Positions 63,501 through 64,000 of a stretch of 64,000 bases of DNA are shown piece by piece (position 1 is the first letter of the stretch; the number at the start of each line of letters is the position of its first letter). Source of the DNA: Sporolactobacillus sp. Y61 (GTDB taxonomy: Bacteria; Bacillota; Bacilli; Bacillales; Sporolactobacillaceae); contig NZ_CP159510.1 of assembly GCF_040529185.1 (NCBI RefSeq), positions 2,852,001 through 2,916,000 on the forward strand, read 5' to 3'. The notes beneath the pieces were generated by a model, which had not been told where the DNA came from, made no database searches, and was given only the letters and a program-made list of their open reading frames with translations. A program made the translations under genes and the position numbers.

Positions 63501-64000
63501 CAGATTCCCTCCCGGCTGAGACGTTTCTGAGCAGAGACTGAATGCTGAACAAACTGAAGATAATTTTTCAACAAAGTCTGACCGAATGCCCCGCTTTTTT
63601 CCGGATGGAACTGGGTGCCGGAAACGAATCCGTGTCCAACGATGGCAGGAACATCCACATGATAGGACGTTACGGCAATCAGGACGGGCGCATCAGTCAC
63701 CGCATAATACGAGTGTACAAAATAGGCGTAATCCTCACTCAGACCGTGAAGAAGCGGCGATTCCGGCTGCTTAAAGCTGAGTGTGTTCCACCCCATATGC
63801 GGCACTTTATAACGGAGACCCTCGTCCATTCCGCTGAAGCGCACCACTCGTCCCGGGAGCAGTCCGAGTCCTTTGTGGGTTCCGCCTTCTTCGCTCTCTT
63901 CGAAGAGAAGCTGCATGCCGAGACAGATGCCAAGAAGCGGTTTCCTCTGTGCCACATCCTGTAAGAAAGGCGTCAGCCTCTTTCGATTCAGCAGCGCCAT
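63500..64000 (-). CDS. hisH: Imidazole glycerol phosphate synthase subunit HisH, C-terminal part (cut by window edge)
   Basis: Glutamine amidotransferase subunit that supplies ammonia to HisF. The frame is still open at the window end; about 166 residues are visible of the usual 200-212, so the N-terminus lies outside and the leading Met is internal. Catalytic triad of class I amidotransferases: Cys in LGICLGMQLLFEES, and His and Glu in GTQFHPEKSG. Also HMGWNTL and FVHSYYAV, typical of HisH. Confidence 0.96.
   Translation of the reverse strand: MALLNRKRLTPFLQDVAQRKPLLGICLGMQLLFEESEEGGTHKGLGLLPGRVVRFSGMDEGLRYKVPHMGWNTLSFKQPESPLLHGLSEDYAYFVHSYYAVTDAPVLIAVTSYHVDVPAIVGHGFVSGTQFHPEKSGAFGQTLLKNYLQFVQHSVSAQKRLSREGI

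Overview
The window is a chromosomal core segment of an endospore-forming member of the Bacillales. Support comes from sspI, ytvI, ytrH, ytrI, ytxC and the ytfI/ytfJ (GerW) pair; from T-box control of pheST and thrS; from an AUU-initiated infC; and from gene order that follows Bacillus subtilis over long stretches (mutS2-polX-cvpA / pheTS / trmH / sspI; rplT-rpmI-infC / thrS / ytxC / dnaI-dnaB-nrdR / coaE-mutM-polA; phoR-phoP / mdh-icd-citZ; pyk-pfkA-accA-accD-dnaE / ytrHI / nrnA / ytoI-ytkL; ackA-ytxK / ytfJI). The mid-40s to 50 percent G+C appearance and the short intergenic regions would suit a Sporolactobacillaceae-like lineage, but that placement is inference. Most genes lie on the minus strand. 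I see no rRNA, tRNA, CRISPR array or transposase.

Layout. 1-8.1 kb: DNA repair and septation genes, pheST with its T-box leader, an rRNA methyltransferase and sspI with a sigma-G promoter. 8.1-13.8 kb: a plus-strand accessory block with a LytTR response regulator, a GHKL kinase with a single membrane helix, a LytTR-type direct repeat and two fused half-ABC exporters. 13.8-18.2 kb: the L20/L35/IF3 operon, thrS with its T-box and a DJ-1 family protein. 18.2-19.0 kb: a cluster of very small genes including a YrzI-like protein. 19-29.8 kb: sporulation protein YtxC, replication restart and initiation (dnaI, dnaB), nrdR, coaE, mutM, polA and phoPR. 29.9-33.7 kb: pstSCAB behind four 11-bp-spaced Pho-box repeats. 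33.9-37.6 kb: mdh, icd and citZ with a cre site. 37.7-48 kb: ytvI, fxsA, a thioesterase, pyk, pfkA, accAD and dnaE. 48.1-58.1 kb: ytrHI, nrnA, ytoI, ytkL, an M24 peptidase, a GT8 glycosyltransferase, ackA, ytxK, a new 56-residue gene and ytfJ/ytfI. 58.6-61.3 kb: a PadR - DUF1048 - DUF1048 - DrrAB-type ABC cassette. 61.3-64 kb: the end of a his operon (hisH, A, F, IE).

Two cross-cutting observations matter for reading the annotation. First, dnaB, polA, phoR, pstS and ytxK are each broken by exactly one missing base, all next to short G/C runs. The two parts of each gene together give the normal family length, and ytfI-ytfJ look fused for the same reason. These are most simply homopolymer errors in the assembly. 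Second, an intergenic structured repeat family occurs at about 19.9, 44.4 and 58.2-58.4 kb, with shared blocks (an ATCAGTGGG hairpin arm and a CCCGTT..ATGCGGG terminal hairpin). It belongs to no family I can name.
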